Counted from the stretch's first letter, positions 1 through 12,060 are shown. The stretch is 64,000 bases of DNA from Paragorgia papillata (GCA_035771165.1 JAWNZC010000028.1:364001-428000), one strand, 5' to 3'. Translations and numbers: made by a program. Notes: generated from the letters alone by a model not told the origin.

Positions 1-705
1 CACATTTTTGTCATTTATAATTAACTCATTCACCTTGGAGTGTTTACTTTGTTTGCCAAGTAAACTGTTAATTGTTTTCCATGCACTTTTTGGATTCTGT
101 CTTTCACTTGTAATTTTATTAGAATAATATTTTTTTTTAGCTTGTCTTAATTGCATGTTTGTATCATTCCTTATTCTTTTATAGTTTTCCCAGTCAGTTT
201 CTAGTTTAGTAATGATGGCTTTTCTTTTTAATTTATCTCTTGTATCAATCATTTCTTTAATATTACTAGTAATCCATGGAGTTGATTTTGATTTAATTTT
301 TTTCTTTTGAAGTGGAGCATGTTTATTAAGAACTTGAAGAAACAATTCTTTCCAAATGTCCCACATACTACTTGGATTCTCGGCAAAGAAATAAATATTT
401 TCCCACGATTGCTGTGATAAGTCATTAAGAAATTTTTGTTCATTGAAATTTTTCATATTTCTGATTTCAGAAATATTTTCTACATTTTTATGAGTAGTTA
501 TATTAATTTTTCTGATGGCATAAATCAGGCTGTGATCACTGATTCCAGTGTGGATAACACCAGACTTGCATATTCTTTCTGGTTTATTTGTGATGAAATG
601 ATCAATTAAGGTAGTAGACGTCATAGTTATTCGTGTAGCCTCAGTAATTAATTGTGATAATTGATACATTTCAAGTAGGGATTTTAAAGGTGTTGCAGGG
701 CGCGA
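1..705 (-). mobile_element. LINE (non-LTR retrotransposon) ORF2 fragment: endonuclease end plus linker
   Basis: Read on the minus strand, one frame stays open from about 705 to the left edge. It encodes the end of an AP-type endonuclease (TTLIDHFITN, then GISDHSLIYAIRK with the conserved SDH), then the linker typical of CR1/RTE-like LINEs (STPWITSNIKEMI, RDKLKRKA, NYKRIRNDTN, RQAKKKYYSNKI, then NPKSAWKTINSLLGK). The reverse transcriptase core should lie beyond the left edge. The 5' side (right) breaks off near 705, where similarity to the endonuclease stops abruptly, as expected of a 5'-truncated copy. No stop codon was seen in the frame at the points checked, so the copy may be fairly young. 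Family assignment beyond endonuclease-type LINE is inference. Confidence 0.85.
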
Positions 706-888
706 GGTGTTGTGTTAGTGTGAACTGCTAATTTTTTCACAGGCATTGAGATCTCGATAAAAGACAGTGCATTGTCTCCAAGCTGACAAGCTTCTCCACA
801 ATCTCAAACTCTTGTTTCTCTTTTTGGCTTATCAGATTCTGACAAAATTCTGGCTAACGTTTTTGTGTCCTTTGGGGCAATTTTGGTA

Positions 889-1015
889 CCCCCTTTAAGC
901 TTTGGCGCCCCCTTTAAGCTTTGACACCCCCTTTAAGCTTTGGTACCCCCTTTAAGCTTTGACACCCCCTTTAAGCTTTGGTACCCCCTTTAAGCTCTGG
1001 CGCCCCCTAAAAAAT
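889..1015. repeat. 19-bp tandem array (CCCCCTTTAAGCTTTGG)
   Basis: About six copies of a 19-bp unit, CCCCCTTTAAGCTTTGGNN, differ mainly in the two variable bases (CG, CA, TA). HindIII-like AAGCTT sites recur at the same period. There is no coding potential. Confidence 0.85.
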
Positions 1016-1041
1016 AATAGTGTATATATAAACGTGGCCTA

Positions 1042-1640
1042 ATTTATAACGCAGCGCTTTTAGGGCTTTCAAACTACTACAATAAGTTGTTTTAAAAGAA
1101 TACTAATTCTTTTTCTAAGGGTTCCGGGGGTTTTTTTTTATACACTCTGTATAACACTGATTTTATAGATACTGTATAGTATTCTCACGTGGGAGGAAAA
1201 ATTTATAAATTTCCAAATTGGGTTCGAAACTACCATGTCAAATATATTATAAATTTCCAAATTGGGTTCGAAACTACCATGTCAACTATTAAGTGTAATT
1301 CGCACATGCATGCATGGGCGTAGAAATTCTACCGAGTACTACCGACAAATTCCACATTTTATTATAACTAGAGTACAAACCGGACGCTCTATAACCACAC
1401 TGTTATTTTCAAGGAGTTGAATTAACTCCAAAACGGGGGTCAAAAAAAAAGGTACAGAATAAGCCGATTTTGGGGGTTAAATTTAATCCCTCTTTCGGGG
1501 ATTAAATTAGCCCCACGCGTGTAGAGTTAATTTAATCCCTAATTTATAATTCAAAATAACGCTAAATTAAGAGTCAATTTAACTCGGCAAATTGTGGAGT
1601 TAAATTAACCCCGTGTTTTAGAGTTAAAATTATCTTCCGG
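1042..1640 (+). repeat. Interspersed repeat X, copy A (5' part) with GAGTTAA-rich tail
   Basis: 1042-1400 matches 34316-34655 base for base over long stretches (AACGCAGCGCTT, then CTTTCAAACTA, then GGGCGTAGAAATTC, then CAAACCGGACGCTCT). This copy has an internal 44-bp duplication (units starting at 1203 and 1247). The following 1400-1640 is rich in short inverted GAGTTAA/TTAACTC motifs also found at 5350-5540 and 30541-30780, so those blocks belong to the same repeat family. It lacks the internal minisatellite seen in the other copies. Class unknown. Confidence 0.7.
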
Positions 1641-2261
1641 TTTGTTTTTTTACTTTCTGCCTTGCCTTGGCATCGAAGCGATTTCAGTGAAGCAACTACA
1701 CTAGAAAACCTGACGTGTTGCAAATGTGTCGAAACAACACGCTGTTTTGTCCTCTCAGTTGACACGCTGAAAGTGTGTTGAACACTTATCAATCACACTT
1801 ATTAGTTGACACTTATTTATCAAGGGTATTACTGTAAAGGCGCGCGAATAAATAGTCTATAATATATAATTGCCAATTGGTACTGATCTCAGTGAGAATT
1901 GGCAATATATTGATTGTCTCGCATACGTAACGTCGCCAGAGAAAGTAATATACTATCTTTAACCTTCGTAATTTAATAGTTCGTTTCTTGGCATTAATTT
2001 TTGTTAATCAATTAATCTGTTCTATAGCGTAAATAAAACATAAATCGTTTTAGATATCACGTTCCTTTTTTTCTCACTTCACGCAGTTCTGCAAACCTAT
2101 AATAAAATAGTAAAAGAGTAATGTAAAAACTATAAATTAAATTTCATAAGCCCTAATACTATAACACTTTAGTACTCTATAAATGTTATAATACCATGTT
2201 ATACAATTAGGCCTAGAGTATTTTGATATTTCAATATTATACACGCTACACTATGCAGTAG
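1641..2261. other. Anonymous AT-rich spacer
   Basis: No coding exon, RNA gene or clear repeat was recognised here. The sequence is AT-rich. Confidence 0.5.
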
Positions 2262-3635
2262 TGCACTCTCAAACCTCCACACTCTCTGCACTCCACACTC
2301 ACTGCACTCCACACTCACTGCACTCCACACTCACTGCACTCCACACTCTCTGCACTCCACACTCTCTGCACTCCACACTCACTGCACTCCACACTCATTG
2401 CACTCCACACTCACTGCACTCCACACTCTCTACATTCCACACTCTCTGCACTCCACTCTCTGCACTCCACTCTCTGCACTCCACACTCTCTGCACTCCAC
2501 TCACTGCACTCCACTCTCTGCACTCCACACTCACTGCACTCCACACTCTCTGCACTCCACACTCTCTGCACTCCACTCTCTGCACTCCACTCTCTGCACT
2601 CCACACTCACTGCACTCCACACTCTCTACATTCCACACTCTCTGCACTCCACTCTCTGCACTCCACTCTCTGCACTCCACACTCACTGCACTCCACACTC
2701 ACTGCACTCCACACTCTCTACATTCCACACTCTCTGCACTCCACTCTCTGCACTCCACTCTCTGCACTCCACACTCTGCACTCCACACTCACTGCACTCC
2801 ACACTCACTGCACTCCACACTCTCTACATTCCACACTCTCTGCACTCCACACTCACTGCACTCCACACTCATTGCACTCCACACTCACTGCACTCCACAC
2901 TCTCTACATTCCACACTCTCTGCACTCCACTCTCTGCACTCCACTCTCTGCACTCCACACTCTCTGCACTCCACTCACTGCACTCCACTCTCTGCACTCC
3001 ACACTCACTGCACTCCACACTCTCTGCACTCCACACTCTCTGCACTCCACTCTCTGCACTCCACTCTCTGCACTCCACACTCACTGCACTCCACACTCTC
3101 TACATTCCACACTCTCTGCACTCCACTCTCTGCACTCCACTCTCTGCACTCCACACTCACTGCACTCCACACTCACTGCACTCCACACTCTCTACATTCC
3201 ACACTCTCTGCACTCCACTCTCTGCACTCCACTCTCTGCACTCCACACTCTGCACTCCACACTCACTGCACTCCACACTCTCTACATTCCACACTCTCTG
3301 CACTCCACACTCACTGCACTCCACACTCTCTACATTCCACACTCTCTGCACTCCACACTCTGCACTCCACACTCACTGCACTCCACACTCTCTGCACTCC
3401 ACACTCTGCACTCCACACTCTCTACATTCCACACTCTCTGCACTCCACTCTCTGCACTCCACTCTCTGCACTCCACTCTCTGCACTCCACTCACTGCACT
3501 CCACTCTCTGCACTCCACACTCTCTGCACTCCACACTCTCTGCACTCCACACTCTACACTATGTACTCTACACTCTACACTTTGCAGTCTACACTCTGCA
3601 GCTTGCACTCTGCAGCTTGCTCTCTACAGCTTGCA
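2262..3635. repeat. Satellite array of CACTCCACACTCTCTG-type units with 474-bp higher-order repeat
   Basis: The block is built from short units of about 11-15 bp (CTCTGCACTCCACA and variants CTCACTGCACTCCACA, CTCTACATTCCACA, CTCTGCACTCCA). The order of variants is itself repeated: the segment starting at 2395 recurs at 2869, a 474-bp higher-order period. The right edge decays into related but irregular units (CTCTACACT, CTGCAGCTTG) between 3540 and 3635. Long open frames exist on both strands only because the unit contains no stop in several frames. They encode monotonous His/Leu/Ser/Cys strings and are not genes. Confidence 0.95.
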
Positions 3636-4950
3636 CTCCTAGGAAACCTGCATATTTATATAATTGATAGTGGTCAACAGAGAGTTTATATAGTTTGTAA
3701 TACATAATTGCTTTAATTTATAGATGATTTCATTCAAGCCATTTATTAAATTGCTTTTTTGTGGGTTTAATAAAGGGCATGTACAAAACTAGTGATCACT
3801 TGATATTTAGTAATGTATTTAGAATACCTGTTCTTTGACTATTTCTTGCAAATTTTAAATTGTTTGGTTGCAATATTTCTTGTCGGACCTTATTAGGGAA
3901 CTCAAATAAACAAAACTTCACAAGAAAGGTTGCTTGGTAGCTTCAGGAAGCATACAAAACATCACTTGTATCACAAACATTCCTTCATTCAGTGCAAAAA
4001 GGCTAGCTAGTTCGCTTAAACAGAGAGATGCGGTTTAATTGCAGACCTCTGTTCCCTAGTAGCCCTAGTCTTTTTTTAAAGTGTTTATACTTTATAGTCT
4101 TTTTAGATCTACCAAATATAGGCTGATAATTGTTAATTGTAAATTCAATTGGATTGGGAAAATTTAGGACGACAGCTCATGGGTTATGGCGGCGGATGTA
4201 AGTTACATGCAAGGATTTAAAAGTTTAAAAAATCCGTAAAAAATCCGATTTTGACTAGATGTTTAGGACAAATATGTGTTTAGTGAACTTTAATCGTTAT
4301 GACTTCTTACCTCATATACAATGATATTACAGCGTTGTAGTTTCTTTTTTGTCGAACTGTTTTTGTTCAAACAGTATAAACTTCATGTCAGATAACAGCA
4401 AAAACGAAAACCCGAACCATTGTATTTCCACACTTGACTGGCCAGTTTGAGATGCTTTTTCTTTTACATTGGGTTCTCAAAAGTTGAACATAAAAAATAG
4501 AAACAATATTATATTATTCATATGATATTGATAGGTTTTTTTAATCAACGTCGTGGCGTTCATGCTGAACTGAAAACACTGACTTTTTATAGCAACCCGT
4601 TAAAAATGTTTACTTACTGTGTCCAAACGATATTCTTCGTAACATTTCTTTATTAAAAGTCCTCAGCTCTGTCTAGTAGTGGTATTTACAGTTGTGGTGA
4701 ACTTTGTCTCTTCCAAGGATACAATTCAGACGTTATAAATGTTGTGGTTTACTGTTATTTTCTTCAAAAAACTCTTTCTCAGACAAAAGAATATAAAAAC
4801 CTTCGCCCCACAGCTCTGGACTTCGGACTGAAAAAAATGGCGTGATGTTTCGTCATCACTTTGAATAAATGGCGCGGTTTACCATATAAGGTCTGGTTAC
4901 GTCACCAGCTTGCAGCAACAACACGTTAACGCAACAAGCTTTAACTCTAG
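3636..4950. other. Intergenic stretch without recognised features
   Basis: AT-rich DNA with no convincing exon, RNA gene or repeat arm on either strand. Confidence 0.45.
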
Positions 4951-5345
4951 CCTCCTCCGCAAGCAACTGGTGTGTCTTCTTAGTTATGTGGGCAACTGAT
5001 GTATCTTTTTAGTTTATTATGTGGGCACTTGCACTTTTTTCCAGTCAAAAAGAGCTTTCGATTCAGAGCTATTAGCTATACGATTTGTATACGAGATTGC
5101 AACGCTGATGCAAATTAGGCCGAGTACAAGACTGGGGAGAAGCTACAGTCTTGTACTCGGCCAAATACGCTCGGCCTAATTTGCATCAGCGTTGCAATCT
5201 CGTATACAAATCTCGTATAGCTGATAGCTCTGAATCGAAAGCTCTTTTTGACTGGAAAAAAGTGCAAGTGCCCACATAATAAACTAAAAAGATACATCAG
5301 TTGCCCACATAACTAAGAAGACACACCAGTTGCCTGCGGAGGAGG
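4951..5345. mobile_element. Foldback (palindromic) element with inner hairpin
   Basis: The left arm starts CCTCCTCCGCAAGCAACTGG at 4951. The right arm ends with the near-perfect reverse complement at 5345. The arms are about 170 bp each with a few mismatches. The centre (5120-5163) holds a second hairpin, GCCGAGTACAAGACT against AGTCTTGTACTCGGC. It has no coding capacity. It is a non-autonomous foldback/MITE-like element; no clear target-site duplication could be assigned. Confidence 0.85.
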
Positions 5346-6419
5346 TTCGAACCCAATAAATGGAGTTAAAATAACTCTCCCGGCGGGAGTTACTCTGACC
5401 CCCCTTCAGGGGATTAAAGATAATTGGCTGCAATTCTACCCTTTCTCCGGCGTTACAATAACACAACAAATGGTGTTAAAATAACTCCTTTAAAATAACT
5501 CGAGCGAAGGAGTTACTCTGACCCTCCCATTGGGATTAAAACAGCTCCTTGAAAATAACAGTGCATTGATTCACTAGAATTCGAATAGCAGGCAAAGGTT
5601 GAAACTTTATCACGGCAACGTCAAGCTAATAGAAAGTATATACTAACGTTAAAAAATGGCAGTTCTTTCACATGGCCGTAGGATTTTAACATAGTCAATG
5701 TTCTGCTTCTTCCCTTTGTACAACATTCTTCACGCCCTTTTAAGCTCCCAAGGTTCTAGGTTTCGAGTATACATCACTTCGTGCCTATAGGATGTCTAAG
5801 GATTTCCCTTGGACGAGTAAAATAGTCTGGTGTTAGACAGAGCAAAATAGTCTGGTGTTAGGCAGAGTAAAATAGTCTGGTGTTAGACAGAGTAAAATAG
5901 TTGGGTGTTAGACAGAGTAAAATAGTCGGGTGCTAGCCAGAGTAAAATAGTCTGGTGTTAGACAGAGTAAAATAGTCTTGTGTTAGGCAGAGTAAAATAG
6001 TCTGGTGTTAGACAGAGCAAAATAGTCTGGTGTTAGACAGAGTAAAATAGAATGGTGTTAGACAGAGTAAAATAGTTGGGTGTTAGACAGAGTAAAATAG
6101 TCGGGTGCTAGCCAGAGTAAAATAGTCTGGTGTTAGACAGAGTAAAATAGTCTGGTGTTAGACAGAGTAAAACAGATTCGGACTGGCCCTATGTGGCATT
6201 GTGCCAATGGCATATGCGCCCCCTTAGGATGCCGTTACTGCGCCCCTTCCCCGTTGTATAATATTATATTTGATATGTAGTGCAATTCCTATTTAAAAAC
6301 CCGATTTTGGATTTATAGTCGTTTTACGTTTTTATCAGTATGGTACAACTAATAGTATATTACGATTAAATAATATTTTAGTACGCTTCACGCAAGCTGA
6401 CAGCCTGACATGAAGTAGT
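5346..6419 (+). mobile_element. Interspersed repeat X, copy B, with internal 25-bp minisatellite
   Basis: Three blocks are shared with the copy at 34316-35788. The 5' unique block (TTGAAACTTTATCAC through ACATCACTTCGTGCC) is at 5570-5805. A minisatellite is at 5815-6172. The 3' unique block (AGATTCGGACTGGCCC to GACATGAAGTAGT) is at 6174-6419. The minisatellite unit is AGTAAAATAGTCTGGTGTTA followed by GACAG, 25 bp, about 14 copies with variants. The shared 3' boundary at GACATGAAGTAGT followed by unrelated DNA in both copies argues for a transposed unit. Upstream (5346-5560) are the inverted GAGTTAAAATAACTC motifs. No protein is encoded. Class unknown. Confidence 0.8.
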
Positions 6420-7700
6420 CACCTAATTAATGGTACACACAATGTGAGTTAATTTGTCCAAGTATGACGACATGTCCTCATGATGTACGTACGATGGCTT
6501 ATTAGGGCCATCACCCTTTTTTTTTAATTTCGCGACTTTTTTAAAAAAAGCGCTGCAATTTTATTAGATTAATTGCACACATTTTATTTTTTTTCGCGAC
6601 TTTTTAAAATTGCACACTTTTTTTTCCGCATTGTTGTATTTTTTCTTGGCTTGTTTTTATTGTATTTGCGGCTTGTACAAACTGTTATTCCATATTATCT
6701 ACCAGCACTTTCACCTTTACAACGTGTCCATTGTCCACAAAATCGGGCATTTTAAGCGAAAGCTATTAAGAGGATACTGAAGAGTTTAAATTTAAAACGA
6801 AGGAGCAACCAATACGACATGGAGGCAGTCATTGTTGCCATCGAATATGAGCTCAGTGGGAGTGAAATTTTGTTGGATATCGACAAATGCATCAGCGGCT
6901 GAGAAATGATTATGGAATTATTGTCGTCAGAGTAAACGGTTCGTCTGGCATTGAAACAACTAGATCAATAACAATTTTATCGCTGGGCATTGTGGTGTAT
7001 TTTGCTATCATGCGTTATGTGTAATTTGTTTAGTCGAAAGCTAATATTATGAAAAGTATAGCCACGAAATTTACGACGAATATTGTTTTGACTATACTCT
7101 TGCTGCCTATGCAAACAAATAAGCGTGAAACTCAGTGCATGTAAAGTGTTAGAGAAATTTAAGATTGTAAACAAAAGCTCAAAGGCGTTTATTGTCTGAA
7201 GCGACTGGCCGACTGCCCAAATTAGTTTACTTGAAAGCTAACACAGGACGAAAGTCATATATTTAAAGACATTTAAGCGTTGCGTTATTTAGATTAAAGA
7301 TGTCTAAACGCCTTTAATGCACGGCGTAAATGCGATTAAAGCTAGACTAATCAATAATCGTCTTTATCGTTGTTTAAAGATGTATTTTGAAAAAAGACGC
7401 ATTTAATAAGTGATTGGAAAGTGTAAATTAAAGGCGTTAAAGACCATAACAAAAGTTTAATCTCCTTATGACCAGACGTGTAAAGGAGAACGGAAAAATA
7501 TTGACTCAACGAAAGCGTATTCTCAAATGTTGCCACGGAAACAGAAAAACATTGACTCGACTAATTAAGCGTCTTCTCCGTTGTTCTGTACGAGATTCCT
7601 TCTGTACAAGTGCGATTCTTTTAGTTATTACTGCGTTTTAAATTGTTCGATTGCTTTGTTTCAATATCAGTTTTGACTGGAAAACGTGTGAGTATTTATA
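6420..7700. other. Anonymous AT-rich region
   Basis: Homopolymer-rich (T tracts around 6513-6660) and AT-rich. No exon with supported splice sites, RNA gene or repeat family was recognised on either strand. Confidence 0.45.
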
Positions 7701-7732
7701 TTGAGACATGAATTCATCAGGAAACTCTGGTT

Positions 7733-8076
7733 ATGTTTTTTTGCACTCATTGCAACGAAGATGTATCCGTATCGACATTCAGACGTCATTTGGCCTTGCA
7801 ATCAAGAAAAGCATGTTCATCGTCTGATTCCGACAGGGAACAAGTTATAACTCATCACGACGACTTTACAGGTAATTCGACTAATAAAATGTTCGTCATT
7901 TGTACCGAAGTTCGTTTGTTAAATTCGAAACTATTTAGAACTGTATAGTATTAAATCTGGTTTGCATTCCTCGTTTCGTACATGTAGATGATGTCAGTTG
8001 TGCTGCTGTGATTGAAGAAACTTGCGAGGAAACATCTGTCTCTGATGTGTTAAATAACCATTGCGACAACGCTGAG
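7733..8076 (+). pseudogene. TNP2-like transposase gene, exons 1 and 2
   Basis: Exon 1 (7733-7871) begins with an N-terminal zinc-finger-like stretch, FFCTHCNEDVSVSTFRRH (CxxC and FRRH), then an acidic tail. It ends at a good donor, ACAG/GTAATT, in phase 1. Exon 2 (7988-8076) starts after TGTAG and restores an Asp codon across the junction (DDVSCAAVIEE), ending at GAG/GTAAAT in phase 0. Exon 3 at 9402 starts in phase 0. This layout matches the family of cnidarian and other metazoan proteins with a short N-terminal CxxC...H segment, an acidic linker and a TNP2/Transposase_21-like domain. An ATG 25 bp upstream (7708) is out of frame because of a T7 run, so 7733 is the better start. The whole gene is broken downstream. 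Confidence 0.65.
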
Positions 8077-9401
8077 GTAAATAGTAATCATATTTTCGTT
8101 TTAGGGTATTGGTATAAATACATGATGCGCAGCACCTATCAACGACAATGTAAACCCAGGGGGGGCAAGGGCACCGCAGGGGATTTGACACCGAAAAAAA
8201 CCTAATCAAATAAATTCCCCTAATTAAATTAAGGGGTGGGGGGGAATTGGTTAAATTCTGTGGATATCGCCACTCAGGAAGAAAAATCTATTACTATTTA
8301 TAAGTGGTACTAGTTTTAGTTATAAAAACTTTAAAAATTAAATGTTGGAGAAAGTATTTAAATTTGACTAGGAAGATATTGCAGACAACGTAAATATTGT
8401 GAATTTTAATAAGCAGAATGACTCACCTCTAGTTTTGTACATGTATATTCCAGATTGAAAACCGCACCGTATCCTGCACCTGTGTTCCTTATGGCACAGT
8501 TGGACCAGACCTTATTAAGAAAATTGATTGCGTGACTAAATTTGCCATGCCCCACCCAATAAAAAACCCTACTCTTGCCTGGCCTCCCCACCCCCACCCC
8601 ATAGAGTTTACATTGATAGGTGCATAGTAGCTGTTTGTTAGTTCTCGCTGAACAAGCTGTGATTTAATTGATGTAATAAAACTCATAAATCTCTGAGCTT
8701 CAGTAAAACATGTACTTGACAATTATGTCATGAACTTGAAGCAATTACAGTCAGTTGCCACAAGTCAATTAGTACCTGTTTTCAATTTTGTCCTGAAAAA
8801 GGTTTATATGCACGGGTACATCAGTTGTAACTATTACAAAATCGAGTTGGTGATCAGTAGAGGGTGGCTATCTAGCCTTTAATAATCAATTTATCCACAA
8901 GTAAATGTTTTCCTTGCAAAGTACAGTACAGTACAGCTAGACTAAATCATAAATGGACATTGACAAACTTAATCATTTTCCAGCTAAAGACTGCATAATA
9001 TACAGGCTTGAGCATCATCTTGAAGTCATTGGTAATCAAGAAATAAAATGGCACAAAAAATATTTTGCTACAATTAATGCCCAATGGGCTTTCTACTTGC
9101 AAGGCATAAACAAAATAAAATTAATAGCAAGCCACTGATAAAGTTTATTAAAGTGTTTACATTATAAATTACAGCTAATTCAAAACTGATCGTCCAAGAA
9201 TTTTGTATTTTTAATGCATACAATACAGCTAATTCAAAACTGACCATCCAAGAATTTTGTATTTTTAATGCATACAAATATTTGTATGTATCGATACAAA
9301 TAGTTGTATGCATTAAAAATACAAAATTCATGTGTGTATAACTAACTAGTATACATATGTAATTAATGCCCTTCTACCATACCATTGTTACATTATTATA
9401 G
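8077..9401 (+). other. Intron of the TNP2-like gene with tandem and inverted repeat near its end
   Basis: It is bounded by GAG/GTAAAT and TTATTATAG/GG. At 9170-9285 a roughly 60-bp unit (ACAGCTAATTCAAAACTGA...TTTTTAATGCATACAA) is duplicated in tandem. 9285-9335 carries its inverted end (TTGTATGCATTAAAAATAC), forming a hairpin around TATGTATCGATACA. Nothing else was recognised. Confidence 0.55.
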
Positions 9402-11859
9402 GGTATGCTGACAAATAGTGAGTCTACAAATTATGACCCTGACTCAGACGTCCAGACTGAAGATGATAACACTGAATCTGAAGATTGTGAAACTGATGAT
9501 GAAGTTTGGACAGATGTACCAGAGAGGCTGCTGCAACAAGACATCCTTTCTGCTCCTTCACTTCCAGACCCAGTTCCAAAGCAAAGCAAAGTGCATTTAG
9601 TTTCTTCAATTGTTCGTTGGTTGCTATACTTTATTTTGATTTGGCAAGGTGTATGTCATGTTAGCGACAATGGATTAGCATGGTTGCTACGATTCCTGTT
9701 GCAGTTCTTTAAAGCAATAAATGTTCATGTTGCAGCTGATATTCTGACTCAACTTATTATAGCAATTTTCCCTACATCTTTGTTTATGGTGAGACAGCTA
9801 CTTGATTTAGACCGGGATAACTTCACAAAGTATGTTGTTTGCCCAAAATGCACTACATATGTTATGACTACAATCAGTGTGTTGTCAACGTGAATGGCCA
9901 ACATGTTGTGAAAAGATGTGCAACCACATTTTACTCTCGAGGAAAATCACACACATGTAAATATGCACAGTTGGTCAAGAAAGTGACATTAAAGAACAAT
10001 GTGAGCAAGTATTACCCAATTTATTATTATTGCTACACAGGAATTATAAATTCCCTTGAAAAACTTGTACAGAAGAATGGATTTCCTGAAAAATGTGAGG
10101 AATGGAGATCAAGAGGACATGGTGATGGAGATTTACTCACAGATGTTTATGATGCCAAATTATGGAAAGATTTTATGAAATATGAAAATGTAGATTCCCT
10201 AAACACCCCAAGAAACTATGGCTTGATATGTTAAACTTTGACTTCTTTCAGCCAATGAAGCATCGAAAAGATTACTCTGTGGGTGTACTGTACCTGGTTC
10301 TTTTGAATTTACCTCGAGCAGAACGTTTCAAGTGGGAAAATGTAATTGTAGTTGGGATTATTCCTGCCATGGGTCGCAAAACCAAAACTTTAAACACATT
10401 TTTGAAAGCAGCAGTTGATGAACTGAAAGCACTCTGGAAAGGAGTACGTTTGTCTTCAAGCATAAGCAAAATACCACTGCAATTCAGAGCCTTGATGTGT
10501 ACATCGTCAGATATTCCAGCATCACGCAAGCTGTGTGGATTCAAAGGACACAGTGCAGAGATGGGCTGTTCACGATGCCTCAAAATATTTCCTGGGAACT
10601 TTGGAGAAAAAAGAGATTATGCTGGATATCAACGTGAAAACTGGGTAAAACGAAAGAAATTAATGACCATAGAAGGCAAGCCAAAAAAATTCAGAAGTGT
10701 AAGACAAAATCAGAAGTTACAAAGCTGTCAAAGCAGTATGGGATTAATTATTTCAGTACACTGTTAGAACTAGATTATTTTGATATTGTGAGATTTTGCT
10801 CAATTGATCCCATGCACAACCTTTTCCTTGGTACAGCGAAGTATGTGTTCAAACACTGGGTTTTCAAAGGTTACTTAAATAAGCAACAACTTCAAACAAT
10901 AGAAAACGGCATTGAAGAAATGGAAGTTCCAGTTGAAATTGGACAGCTGCCAAAGGCAATTTCATCCAATTATGGGTCATACACTGCTGAACAATGGAAA
11001 AGGCAGTTGAAATTGGACGGCTGCCAAAGGCAATTTCATCCAATTATGGGTCATACACTGCTGAACAATGGAAAAATTGGTCACTTATTTACTCATTGCA
11101 TGCTCTCAAAGATATCTTGAGTGATCAGCATTTTAAATGCTGGCAAACATTTGTACTTGCATGCAGGTACTTATGCAAGCCAGTGCTTTGTCCAGATGAC
11201 ATTGCAAGAGCAGATATGCTCTTACTTAAATTTTGCAAAGGATCTCAAGCACTCTATGGAAGTACCTATTGCACCCCCAACATGCATCTACATTGCCATT
11301 TAAATGAAGTCATCACTGACTATGGGCCAATACATTGCTTTTGGTGCTTTAGCTTTGAGCGGTACAATGGTAATTTGGGCAGCATCACAACTAACAGATC
11401 CATCGAGTTGCAGATTATGCGGAAACTGACAACATTGAGATTTCTTGATAATATCTCCTTGAATCAGGATTTTGAACCATTTTTTGGTGATGTTATTTCA
11501 TCACTAACTACATCTACAACTCCATTTGGAGACTACAGCCCTCCAACAATGGAATTGACCGAGCTTTTGGAGTTTTTTCAAATGGATGCCAAGATGCCTT
11601 TAGTTTAAGTGAGATCAAATGGCAAAATATATGTCCAGTGTTACTACCTAGTCATTACAAGGAAACTCACTTTGATAGTAGTGATATCGATGTCCTGTTA
11701 CAGGTACCGTATATCAAGTTATGTTCCCTGATAGACATATCCTGTTAGAGCACCTAAGTAGGTCATTAAACAAGTATAGAACAATTGAAATTTTTGGGCA
11801 AGCATTTGGTTCAAATTAGATGGCTTACAGAAGCAAGAGGTCAACTGGTATATTAGCAG
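9402..11859 (+). pseudogene. TNP2-like (Transposase_21-type) transposase, main exon, disrupted
   Basis: The first part is acidic (TEDDNTESEDCETDDEVW) and then hydrophobic/basic (SSIVRWLLYFILIWQGVC), as in this family. Conserved blocks follow in shifting frames: VVNVNGQHVVKRC, LNFDFFQPMKHRKDYSVG, CGFKGHSAEMGCSRCLK and the family signature SIDPMHNLFLGTAKYV, then NMHLHCHLNEVITDYGP. Frameshifts are needed near 9860, near 10200 and near 10690. A 74-bp tandem duplication lies at 10931-11078, and stops occur after 11608. The reading stops at the LTR retrotransposon and resumes at 17379. The protein would be a DNA transposase acting on its own element ends; no terminal inverted repeats could be identified. 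This copy is dead. Confidence 0.85.
10931..11078 (+). repeat. 74-bp tandem duplication inside the transposase
   Basis: AGTTGAAATTGGACAGCTGCC...ACAATGGAAAA at 10931 recurs at 11005 with one substitution visible (ACAGC to ACGGC). Because 74 is not a multiple of three, the duplication alone shifts the reading frame. Confidence 0.95.
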
Positions 11860-12047
11860 TGTAGAATAATCAACTTTATTGTAAGTAAAGGCTTAAATTG
11901 TATTATATAACAAAACGCGACTCAAGTCAACGAACTCGTCTCAAAGTCAACTGTCAACCCAACATCACGTCAAATGGCGTGCGAGCTACAACGAGTCAAC
12001 GACAACTTGTGTATAAACGTGACACAGTTGTTTAAACTTATACTACA
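11860..12047 (-). repeat. 3' LTR of the Gypsy element
   Basis: 188 bp, identical by eye to the other LTR, with terminal TG/CA dinucleotides. It is preceded on the plus strand by target duplication GCAG at 11856-11859. Confidence 0.96.
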
Positions 12048-12060
12048 TCATTCCCCTCCT
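12048..12060 (-). other. Polypurine tract
   Basis: On the minus strand AGGAGGGGAATGA directly abuts the 3' LTR, the expected place for plus-strand DNA priming. Confidence 0.8.

Noticed and set aside
2261..3667. 468-codon and 414-codon open frames plus several minus-strand frames
   Set aside because: They lie wholly within a short-unit satellite and encode only the translated repeat.
5815..6172. CRISPR-like array
   Set aside because: Units are contiguous 25-bp tandem repeats without unique spacers, in a eukaryotic repeat.
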